A DNA stretch of 24,375 nt, taken from positions 1 through 24,375 of the forward strand of contig JAFTMQ010000038.1 of assembly GCA_017452305.1 (NCBI GenBank), read 5' to 3'. Shown here one piece after another: positions 15,888 through 23,398 of this stretch. The number at the start of each line of letters is the position of its first letter. Position 1 is the first letter of the stretch. This DNA is from Clostridia bacterium. Its GTDB lineage: Bacteria > Bacillota > Clostridia > Christensenellales > Borkfalkiaceae. The translations under genes were made by a program, and so were the position numbers. Under the pieces are notes generated by a model. The model saw nothing but the letters and a program-made list of their open reading frames with translations, did no database searches and was not told the origin of the DNA.

Positions 15888-16919
15888 ATGGCTTTCAATC
15901 TGCAAAAGGCAAATTTTTGGAAACGCATTTCCGCGTTTATGTTCGATATCGTGCTCACCTTCGTCATCGCGCTTGCGATTATGATCGGTATGCACGCCAT
16001 ATTAAAGGTAGATACAAAAATCGATAAACTCAACGAATACCGCACGGAATTCGCCGAACAGCTCGACCTCGACCTCGACCTTTCCAACGAGGAATATGAA
16101 AAGCTCCCCGAAGCGGAAAAGCAAGCGCGCGAGGAAAAGTTCAAGGAACTTGAAAAAATGCTGTGGGACAACGAGGACGTGAGAAGCTTGAACTCGGAAA
16201 TCATCACCAACGTTTCCGTTTCGATTATCACAAGCCTCTTGATCGGCACAACAATTTGGTATTTCGTCATTCCCCTTTTCTTAAAGCACGGCAGAACGCT
16301 CGGCAAAAAGATTTTCGGCCTTGCCGTCGTCCGCACGAACGGCGTCAAATTGACAAACCCGATTTTGTTCGTCCGCTCGCTTATCGGCTTTTACGCGATT
16401 GAAACGATGTTCCCGCTGACTTTGTTGTTTATGACCCTTTTCGGTTCGCTCGGCATCGTCGGTATCATCACCATTATCTTGTTTGCCGTGTTGCAAATCT
16501 TCGTGATGATTTACACCAAAACCAACTCTTGCATACACGACCTACTCACGGACAGTGCGGTGGTGGATATGGCAAGCCAACAGATTTTTGAAACACAGGA
16601 CGAGCGCACGGAATTCGACAAGGCGGAAGCGGCGCGCAAAGCCGCGGAGCAAGAGGGCGACCGCGTCATCGCAACGGGCATTTTTGCACCTAAAACGCAA
16701 CCTGCACCCATACAAACCGCGCAAACCGCAACCCCCTCGGCGCAGCCTATCGTTGCCGAGCTTGTAGAAAGCCCCGTCCCTCAAACGGAAAGCGCTCCTC
16801 AACCCGCCGAAACCGCGCAAGCGGAAAAGACGGCGGAGCAAGCCCCCGCTGCCAAAGCGGAAGCCGAGGCAACACAAACGGCGGAAACGCAGGAAACCGC
16901 CGAAAATTCCGCGCAATAA
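15888..16919 (+). CDS. RDD family membrane protein
   Basis: 343 aa. The N-terminal ANFWKRISAFMFDIVLTFVI is the RDD signature region (arginine and aspartate around TM1). A charged loop of about 70 residues, rich in Glu/Asp/Lys and probably helical, separates TM1 from TM2 (about 108-130). GRTLGKKIFGLAVVRTNG and two further membrane segments follow (about 165-210). Residues 230-343 are a hydrophilic Ala/Gln/Pro/Glu/Thr-rich tail of low complexity. RDD proteins are poorly characterised; some are linked to transport or ion homeostasis, so no function is assigned. The ATG at 15888 follows AAGGA at nine bases. It is first in the rightward cluster, 79 bases before the ABC ATPase. Whether it is part of the importer operon is inferred only from direction and spacing. 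Confidence 0.85.
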   Translation: MAFNLQKANFWKRISAFMFDIVLTFVIALAIMIGMHAILKVDTKIDKLNEYRTEFAEQLDLDLDLSNEEYEKLPEAEKQAREEKFKELEKMLWDNEDVRSLNSEIITNVSVSIITSLLIGTTIWYFVIPLFLKHGRTLGKKIFGLAVVRTNGVKLTNPILFVRSLIGFYAIETMFPLTLLFMTLFGSLGIVGIITIILFAVLQIFVMIYTKTNSCIHDLLTDSAVVDMASQQIFETQDERTEFDKAEAARKAAEQEGDRVIATGIFAPKTQPAPIQTAQTATPSAQPIVAELVESPVPQTESAPQPAETAQAEKTAEQAPAAKAEAEATQTAETQETAENSAQ

Positions 16920-16937
16920 GCGGTCTTATTCCATTCG

Positions 16938-16954
16938 ACAATTTTTTAAATTGT
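16938..16954. promoter_or_regulatory. AT-rich palindrome upstream of the ABC importer genes
   Basis: ACAATTT TTT AAATTGT, 7-base arms, in the gap between the RDD gene and the ATPase gene. It has no GC stem and no clean terminator form, so an operator is more likely. TCGACA just overlaps its left side and could be a -35, but no good -10 follows at 17 bases, so no promoter is claimed. Confidence 0.3.
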
Positions 16955-16998
16955 ACATAAAAAAAGAAAAAATTTTTAAGGCACTTTCAGGAGGTTAT

Positions 16999-18096
16999 AT
17001 GAAAGTAGAATTACAGAACCTGACGAAGGTCTTCCCCAGCCGTAATAAAAAATCGGGCGAAGACGTCGTTGCGGTAAACAATTTCACCTTCACCATTCCC
17101 GACGGCACTTTGGTCGGTCTTCTCGGCCCTTCGGGTTGTGGTAAATCCACGACGCTGTACATGATTAGCGGCTTGCAAAAACCCACCTCGGGCAAGATTT
17201 TCTTCGGCGACGAAGACGTTACGGAGCTTTCCCCCGTCAACCGCGGTATCGGCTTGGTTTTCCAAAACTACGCCCTCTACCCGCATATGACGGTAAAGCA
17301 AAACATTTTGTTCCCCTTGCAGAACTTGCGCGGCAAGGACAAAATGAGCAAGCAACAAATGCTTGACCGTGCGGAAGAAGCGGCTCGCCTCGTACAAATC
17401 GACGGCTTAATGGACAGAAAACCGAGCGAGCTTTCGGGCGGCCAACAACAACGTGTAGCTATTGCGCGCGCACTTGTTAAAATGCCCCGCGTTCTGCTTT
17501 TGGACGAACCTCTTTCCAACCTCGACGCTCGTTTGAGATTGCAAACGCGTGAGGAAATTAGAAGAATTCAAAAAGAAACGGGTATCACGACGGTATTCGT
17601 TACCCACGACCAAGAAGAAGCGATGAGTATTTCCGATATTATCGTCGTTATGAAGTTGGGCGTTGTACAACAAGTGGGCAAGCCCCAAGAAATTTACGAC
17701 AACCCCACCAACCTCTTCGTTGCGAAATTCCTCGGTACGCCCCCCATCAACGTATTCAAGGGCGCTGTAAAAGACGGCAAGCTCTACGTCGGTGACGCGG
17801 CGGTATTGGACGTAAACGGCGTGGAAGACCAAGACGTTACGGTGGCTATCCGTCCCGAGGGCTTCGACCTCGACGAAAACGGCGCTTTCGTTTGCGAACT
17901 TTCCAACGTGGAAGTTATGGGCAGAGACGTGAGCATCGTATCCCGCCACGAAGCGTCGCTTAACCCCATCATCCGCTCGATTATCAACGCGGATAACAAG
18001 GTGGACGTAACCGCAAAAACGGTTAGCTATTCCTTGAAACCCCACAAAGTATTCCTCTTCAACGCGGAAACGGAAGAAAGAATTTACTTCGAGTAA
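16999..18096 (+). CDS. ABC importer ATP-binding protein, MsmK/UgpC type
   Basis: 365 aa ATPase of a CUT1-type carbohydrate importer. Walker A GPSGCGKST, Q-loop VFQNYALYPHMTV, signature LSGGQQQR, Walker B VLLLDEP, D-loop SNLDA and switch histidine in FVTHDQEEAMS, followed from about residue 235 by the regulatory TOBE-type domain (VAIRPEGFDL). The frame is open upstream to an ATG-like start in the spacer, but AGGAGGT right before the ATG at 16999 fixes the start. It precedes the two permease genes by 38 bases. In many Bacillota one such ATPase serves several importers; here it is encoded together with its permeases. Confidence 0.95.
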   Translation: MKVELQNLTKVFPSRNKKSGEDVVAVNNFTFTIPDGTLVGLLGPSGCGKSTTLYMISGLQKPTSGKIFFGDEDVTELSPVNRGIGLVFQNYALYPHMTVKQNILFPLQNLRGKDKMSKQQMLDRAEEAARLVQIDGLMDRKPSELSGGQQQRVAIARALVKMPRVLLLDEPLSNLDARLRLQTREEIRRIQKETGITTVFVTHDQEEAMSISDIIVVMKLGVVQQVGKPQEIYDNPTNLFVAKFLGTPPINVFKGAVKDGKLYVGDAAVLDVNGVEDQDVTVAIRPEGFDLDENGAFVCELSNVEVMGRDVSIVSRHEASLNPIIRSIINADNKVDVTAKTVSYSLKPHKVFLFNAETEERIYFE

Positions 18097-18134
18097 TTCC
18101 TTTCCCGTGAAAAAATCTTTGTAAGGAGGTTATT

Positions 18135-19265
18135 ATGTCTGAAAATCAAACGACTGTTCAAGCGCCCGTAAAGCGTATCGTTGCTTGTCCCCATTGCGGA
18201 ACAAAACTGTACGTCACGCAAAACAACGCCGCTTATCAGTGTCCTAAATGTAACGAGTTTTTCCAAATTCAAGGCAAGCAAGAAAAGAAAGACTTGCGCG
18301 AGGTTGGCTCTAAATTCTTAACGAAAATCAAATTCGACAGTTGGAAAGGTTGGATTTATTTGCTTCCCACCCTTATCCTGCTTGCCATCTTTACGGTATG
18401 GCCCATCATCAATACTATCCGCATTTCCTTATTGGAAAACTACGGCGCGTTGGGTGCAGCCGGCGGCGAAACGTTCGCATTCGGTTTTGGCAACTTCGAG
18501 AAGGTTATTCAATATAAAGGCTTCTTGACTTGTTTGCAAAACACCCTTTTGCTGTGTTTCCTCACCGTTCCTATCTCTACCGTCTTGGCGTTGCTTATTG
18601 CCGTTTGCTTGAACGCGATTAAGCCCTTGCAAAAATTCTTGCAAACGATCTTCTTCTTGCCCTACGTAACCAACTCGATTGCAATCGGTATGGTATTCGC
18701 GGCAATGTTCAACATCGTCGGCAGCTTCATCGGCACGAACAACGAAATTATTATCACCGCAGGTATTATGAACAATATCTTGGGCGTATTCGGTATCGAG
18801 CCTATCAACTGGATCAACGCAGGTTCAAGCTATTGGTCAAACATCACCGTACTCGTCGTATATATCGTTTGGAACGCGCTCCCCTTCAAAATTCTTATCT
18901 TGCTCGGCGGCTTGCAAAGCGTGAATAAGCAATACTACGAAGCGGCGCAAATCGACAGCACCCCCCGTTGGAGAGTGTTTACGAGAATCACCGTTCCCCT
19001 TCTTTCCCCCATGCTCGCATACGTCGTTATCACGGGCTTTATCGGCGGGTTTAAGGAATATTCGAGTATCGTCGGTATCTTTGGCGAATCCATGGGCGCA
19101 CCCGGCGCAAAGGGCAGCTTAAACACCATGGTCGGTTTCATCTACGACTGCTTGGGCAGAGACCGCGACGGCGTTGCCAGCGCGGCGGCACTTATCCTTT
19201 TTGCCATCATCTTCGTCGTAACGATGATTAACCTGTACGTCAGCAAAAAGAAGACACACTATTAA
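18135..19265 (+). CDS. CUT1 ABC permease (MalF/UgpA type) with N-terminal zinc ribbon
   Basis: 376 aa. Residues 13-45 form a CPHC-x14-CPKC zinc ribbon (C18, C21, C36, C39), followed by a basic linker and then a standard MalF/UgpA-like permease: TM1 in WKGWIYLLPTLILLAIFTVW, five further membrane segments, and the EAA loop EAAQIDSTPRWRVFTRITVP that docks on the ATPase. The ribbon should face the cytoplasm and is not part of the usual family architecture. AAGGAGG precedes the ATG at 18135. The stop is 14 bases from the next permease, whose ribosome binding site overlaps the end of this gene. Confidence 0.93.
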   Translation: MSENQTTVQAPVKRIVACPHCGTKLYVTQNNAAYQCPKCNEFFQIQGKQEKKDLREVGSKFLTKIKFDSWKGWIYLLPTLILLAIFTVWPIINTIRISLLENYGALGAAGGETFAFGFGNFEKVIQYKGFLTCLQNTLLLCFLTVPISTVLALLIAVCLNAIKPLQKFLQTIFFLPYVTNSIAIGMVFAAMFNIVGSFIGTNNEIIITAGIMNNILGVFGIEPINWINAGSSYWSNITVLVVYIVWNALPFKILILLGGLQSVNKQYYEAAQIDSTPRWRVFTRITVPLLSPMLAYVVITGFIGGFKEYSSIVGIFGESMGAPGAKGSLNTMVGFIYDCLGRDRDGVASAAALILFAIIFVVTMINLYVSKKKTHY

Positions 19266-19279
19266 GGAGGTAAAAACGC

Positions 19280-20344
19280 ATGGAAAACAACACCGTAAAT
19301 AACGCGGAAGAAACGAACGTTCCCGAAACGCAAAACGCGGAAGCTATCGACGCTCCTGCGCAACCTACCCCCGAAGCACCTGCGGCTCCCGAAGCCCCTG
19401 CAGCGCCCGAGGCTCCTGCTGCTCCCGCAGCTCCCGTAGAAAACAAATCCACGTTGGCGCAAGGCGTCATGCACGAACAAAATATTAAAGCCGTCACCCA
19501 AAAGCAAACGGTGGGTAAGATATTCGTACAAATCGCGCTCTACGCCTTCTTGGGCTTTATGGCGCTCGTCGTATTATTCCCCTTCTATTGGATGATCATT
19601 TCGTCCTTGAAGACGGTGAAGGAATACGAATTGTCCACCCCCACCTTGTTCCCTCAACAAATCATGTGGTCGAACTACTCTACGGCATTCACCACGGGCG
19701 GACTTGGCAGATTGTTCTTGAACACCCTTTTCGTTGGCGTCGTATCCACGATTTTGTCCCTCATTATCACCGTTTTGTCGGCATTCGCATTTGCCCGCCT
19801 TGAATTTAAAGGCAAAAACGCGTTGTTCGCCTTCCTTTTGGCGACGATGATGATCCCCGGCGAATTGTTCACGATTACCAACTATCAAACCATCAACCAA
19901 TTTGGTTGGATGAATACGTACACCGTACTCATCGTGCCTTTCCTTGTCAGCGTCTTCTATATTTATTTATTGAAGCAAAACTTCATGCAGATCCCTAACG
20001 AGCTGTATTTGGCGGCAAAGGTTGACGGCACGACGGACTTTATGTACCTTTTGAAGGTTATGATCCCCTTGGCGCTCCCCACCCTTATCTCGATCACGAT
20101 TTTGAAGATGATGGGCGCGTGGAACTCCTACATTTGGCCTCGTTTGGTTGCGAACAAGGAAGAAATGCGACTGATCACCAACGGTTTGCGCGCGCTTGCT
20201 TTCGTAGATGAAGCAACAGACAGACCCAACATTCCCGTACAAATGGCGGCGGTTGCCATGGTTTCCGCTCCTTTGTTTATGGTGTTCCTCTTCTTACGTA
20301 AATATATTATGAAGGGCGTATCCAGAAGCGGTATCAAGGGCTAA
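19280..20344 (+). CDS. CUT1 ABC permease (MalG/UgpE type) with Pro/Ala/Glu-rich N-terminus
   Basis: 354 aa. The first 78 residues are hydrophilic and of low complexity, with PEAPAA repeated three times in tandem (31-48), an extension not needed for the fold. Six membrane segments follow, starting at about 82. FYWMIISSLK, FARLEFKGKNALF, MMIPGELFTITNYQTINQFG and the EAA loop (ELYLAAKVDGTTDFMYLLKV) match MalG/UgpE. AGGAGGT precedes the ATG by about seven bases. It is the partner of the upstream permease. Confidence 0.93.
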   Translation: MENNTVNNAEETNVPETQNAEAIDAPAQPTPEAPAAPEAPAAPEAPAAPAAPVENKSTLAQGVMHEQNIKAVTQKQTVGKIFVQIALYAFLGFMALVVLFPFYWMIISSLKTVKEYELSTPTLFPQQIMWSNYSTAFTTGGLGRLFLNTLFVGVVSTILSLIITVLSAFAFARLEFKGKNALFAFLLATMMIPGELFTITNYQTINQFGWMNTYTVLIVPFLVSVFYIYLLKQNFMQIPNELYLAAKVDGTTDFMYLLKVMIPLALPTLISITILKMMGAWNSYIWPRLVANKEEMRLITNGLRALAFVDEATDRPNIPVQMAAVAMVSAPLFMVFLFLRKYIMKGVSRSGIKG

Positions 20345-20393
20345 TTTACTCAAACAAAAATTAAAAAATAAAAATATACAAGGAAGTAAAACA

Positions 20394-21905
20394 ATGAAAA
20401 ACATCAAGAAATCTTTGTTTGCAATCGTTTCTGCGGTTTTGGTTACCGCAAACCTTGCCTCATTCGCGGCTTGCGGCGTAGCAAGCGGCGGCGGTGAAGG
20501 CGGCGGCGAAGTAGATACGAACAAGTACACCTACGAAACCCCCGACACCGTAGAAATCACGGACGTTGTTCCCTACGACGGCAGTGACGTTACCGTTACC
20601 TTCTATCACACGATGGGTGCCAACCTTCGCGCCGTATTGGACAAGTACATTCCTCAATTCAACGCAATGTACCCCAACATCACCATCGACCATCAACAAA
20701 TGGGCGACTACAACGGCGTTCGCGACCAAATCTCCAAAGAGCTTACGGCAAAGAACTCCCCGAGCATCGCGTACTGCTATCCCGACCACGTAGCCCTTTA
20801 CAACAAGGCAAAAGCCGTGCTTACCCTCGATAGCTATATCGAAAGCAAGGCAACGGTTACGAAGGACGACGGCACGACGGAAATCATGGGTCTTAGCAAG
20901 GAACAAAGAGAAGACTTCGTACTTGGCTACTACGTAGAAGGCCGTGCTTACGGTGACGATAAGATGTACACCCTTCCTTACTCCAAGTCCACCGAGGTTT
21001 TGTACTACAACAAGACGTATTTCGAACAAAAGGGCTATGAAGTACCCAAAACTTGGGATGATATGGAAGCGCTTTGCAAGGCAATCAAAGAAGACCCTGC
21101 AAACAAAAACGTTATCCCCTTGGGCTACGACTCCGAAGCAAACTGGTTCATCACGATGACCGAACAAATGCAATCCCCTTACACCTCTGCAAAGAAGGGC
21201 AACCACTTCCTTTTCAACACGGAAGAAAACAGAGCGTTCGTAAAGAGATTCTCCGATTGGTACGATAAGGGCTACGTTATCACCGAAGAATTGAACGGTG
21301 GTTACACGTCCGACTTGTTCGCACAAAAGAGCCCCGATAAGGCAATCAGCTATATGTGTATCGGTTCGTCGGCAGGTGCAAGCTATCAATGCCCCGACCC
21401 CGTAACGGACGAAGACGGCAAGAGCTCCTACCCCTTCGAAGTAGGTATCGCAATGATCCCTCAGGTTAACCCCGAAAGACCTAAGGTTATTTCCCAAGGT
21501 CCTTCCCTCGTTCTCTTCAAGAAATCCGCGCAAGAACAAGCTGCAGCTTGGTTGTTCGCAAAATTCTTGACCACGACGGTAAACTTGCAAGCAGAATTCT
21601 CCATGACTTCCGGTTACGCTCCCGTTATCAACTCGGTTACGAACAACTCCGTTTATGCTGACTTCCTTGCAAATGCTGACGGCAATGCAAAATTGCAGGC
21701 TTCCTGCGTTAAGCAAACGCTTGCGCAACAAGACGCATTCTTCGTATCCCCCGCATTCGTTGGTTCTTCCCAAGCTCGTGACGCGGTAGGCTTGCTTATT
21801 CAAACCTGCTTCGTAAAGAACGATATCGGCAACCAAAGCATTGACACCTTCATCGCGAACGCATTTGAAGACGCTATCGACGAATTGGTATTCGACTTCT
21901 CTTAA
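20394..21905 (+). CDS. extracellular solute-binding lipoprotein, family 1 (UgpB-like)
   Basis: 503 aa. Signal peptide MKNIKKSLFAIVSAVLVTAN with lipobox SFAAC (C27), then a Gly/Glu-rich linker. The mature part is a type 1 (MalE/UgpB) binding protein: VTVTFYHTMGANLRAVLDKY at strand 1, YTLPYSKSTEVLYYNKTYFE matching the UgpB-type segment, PKTWDDMEALCKAIKE, and AAAWLFAKFLTT near the end. The YSKSTEVLYYN segment suggests affinity to glycerol-3-phosphate or sugar binders, but the ligand is unknown. AGGAAG lies before the ATG. It lies 49 bases downstream of the second permease and completes the importer. Confidence 0.93.
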   Translation: MKNIKKSLFAIVSAVLVTANLASFAACGVASGGGEGGGEVDTNKYTYETPDTVEITDVVPYDGSDVTVTFYHTMGANLRAVLDKYIPQFNAMYPNITIDHQQMGDYNGVRDQISKELTAKNSPSIAYCYPDHVALYNKAKAVLTLDSYIESKATVTKDDGTTEIMGLSKEQREDFVLGYYVEGRAYGDDKMYTLPYSKSTEVLYYNKTYFEQKGYEVPKTWDDMEALCKAIKEDPANKNVIPLGYDSEANWFITMTEQMQSPYTSAKKGNHFLFNTEENRAFVKRFSDWYDKGYVITEELNGGYTSDLFAQKSPDKAISYMCIGSSAGASYQCPDPVTDEDGKSSYPFEVGIAMIPQVNPERPKVISQGPSLVLFKKSAQEQAAAWLFAKFLTTTVNLQAEFSMTSGYAPVINSVTNNSVYADFLANADGNAKLQASCVKQTLAQQDAFFVSPAFVGSSQARDAVGLLIQTCFVKNDIGNQSIDTFIANAFEDAIDELVFDFS

Positions 21906-21953
21906 TTGATAACGGATTTTCAACAAACCTTATTTAAAAGGAAATAAAACACA

Positions 21954-23360
21954 ATGAAAAAATTATTATCCTTATTGTTGCTTGCTTGCCTTGCCCTCGG
22001 TATGTTTGCGGGCTGTGGCGACGGCAACCAAGATAACTCTAATAATGCGGGCAACTCCAACTCCGTATCCGATACAAACTCGGATACGGGCTCGGAAGAG
22101 CCGCCGATAGAGCTCGTGGACTACGTCGCGCAAGTTCCCCTCAACATGAACAACGGCGCAAAGCACGCGGAAGTAACGCTCAAACAGCACATCGACGGCG
22201 ACACTTCCCACTTCTACGAAAATATCCCCGAATTAGACCTCGTTGGCAATATCTTAAAGGCAAGATATATCGCCATCAACACCCCCGAATCCACGGGCAC
22301 GATTGAGCCGTGGGGCAAAAAGGCGTCCAACTTCACCAAAGAAAAGCTTTCGAATGCTTCCTCTATTATTATAGAAACGGACGGCACGGAATGGGAAACG
22401 GACTCCACGGGCGATAGATACCTCGTTTGGGTATGGTACAAAGCAAAAGGCGCGGATACTTACCGCAACCTCAACCTTGAAATTTTGCAAGAGGGCTTGG
22501 CAGTCGGTAACAAGGCAGGTCAATCCCGTTACGGCAGCATTTGTACGGACGCCATCGCGCAAGCAAAGGCGTTAAAGGTGAATTGCCACTCCAAGGAAAA
22601 AGACCCCGATTTCTATTACGGCGACGCAATCGAATTGACCTTGAAAGAGCTCCGCACCAACGTTGCGAAGTATAACGGCAAACGCGTAGCGTTTGAAGCA
22701 ACCGCTTGCGTTTACAACGATTGGAACGTTTACGTAGAAGACTTTGACGAAGAAACGCAAAGATATTACGGTATTTCCGTATTCTACGGCTACAACGGCA
22801 CCTTCCACGACATTCTTGCCCCGGGCAACCGCGCGCGTATCGTCGGTAAGGTTTCCTATTACGAAGCGGGCGGCACCTACCAAATTTCCGACTTGAAGTA
22901 CGATTTGATGGATCCGAAAAACCCCAACAACACCATCAAATTGGGCGACGGCGAAACGCCTGCTTACACGGAATATACGCTTACCGAATTTAACAGCACC
23001 GTTACGGTAGAACGCGAAGAGCTTGACATTATTACGGGCGAAATGGTGGTTATCCCTACCAACTTCAAGGTGTCGGAATTGGCAATGTCCGCTTCGATTT
23101 CCATGAAAAACTTGACGGTTATCGACGCGTACACCACCCATAACGGCGGTAACAACGACGGCGCAATTTCCTTGACCTGCAAGGACGATAAAGGCAACCA
23201 AATCGTCGTTCGCACCGTAGTGTTGAAAGATAACGAAGGCAACTTAATCACCCAAGACCGTTTCATGGGCAAAACCATCGACGTAAAGGGTATTGTGGAT
23301 TACTACGACGGCGCTTACCAAATTAAGGTATTCTGGCTCAACAGCATCACCATTCACTAA
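21954..23360 (+). CDS. staphylococcal-nuclease-like surface lipoprotein with two probable OB folds
   Basis: 468 aa. Signal peptide with lipobox FAGC (C21), then an Asn/Ser/Asp linker to about residue 50. Residues 73-215 resemble thermonuclease: HIDGDT (79-84) with calcium ligand D83, ARYIAINTPES with R104 and E112 at the spacing of R35 and E43 of the staphylococcal enzyme, and GDRYLVWVW with R155 matching R87, followed by NLEILQEGLAV. The ligand equivalent to D40 is N109. Two beta-rich segments, about 223-318 (NGKRVAFEA, NRARIVGKV) and about 370-468 (MGKTIDVKGIVDYYDGAYQI), look like OB folds of the kind found beside SNase domains in Bacillus YhcR. Probable role: degrading DNA or RNA at the cell surface. 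It follows the binding protein gene by 48 bases with AAAAGGAAA before the ATG. Confidence 0.82.
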   Translation: MKKLLSLLLLACLALGMFAGCGDGNQDNSNNAGNSNSVSDTNSDTGSEEPPIELVDYVAQVPLNMNNGAKHAEVTLKQHIDGDTSHFYENIPELDLVGNILKARYIAINTPESTGTIEPWGKKASNFTKEKLSNASSIIIETDGTEWETDSTGDRYLVWVWYKAKGADTYRNLNLEILQEGLAVGNKAGQSRYGSICTDAIAQAKALKVNCHSKEKDPDFYYGDAIELTLKELRTNVAKYNGKRVAFEATACVYNDWNVYVEDFDEETQRYYGISVFYGYNGTFHDILAPGNRARIVGKVSYYEAGGTYQISDLKYDLMDPKNPNNTIKLGDGETPAYTEYTLTEFNSTVTVEREELDIITGEMVVIPTNFKVSELAMSASISMKNLTVIDAYTTHNGGNNDGAISLTCKDDKGNQIVVRTVVLKDNEGNLITQDRFMGKTIDVKGIVDYYDGAYQIKVFWLNSITIH

Positions 23361-23398
23361 TCAAAAAACAAAAAATATTTTTTATAAGGAGATAAAAC

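Noticed and set aside
15746..16027. Small plus-strand frame overlapping the start of the RDD gene in another frame
   Set aside because: It begins before the candidate promoter -10 and has no ribosome binding site. An internal ATG at 15831 would give a leader peptide frame, but nothing supports its translation.
20460..21926. Long open frame (488 codons) on the minus strand across the binding protein gene
   Set aside because: It is antisense to a gene with clear signal peptide and family motifs. It has no family resemblance and no ribosome binding site, and its length comes from the codon bias of the real gene.
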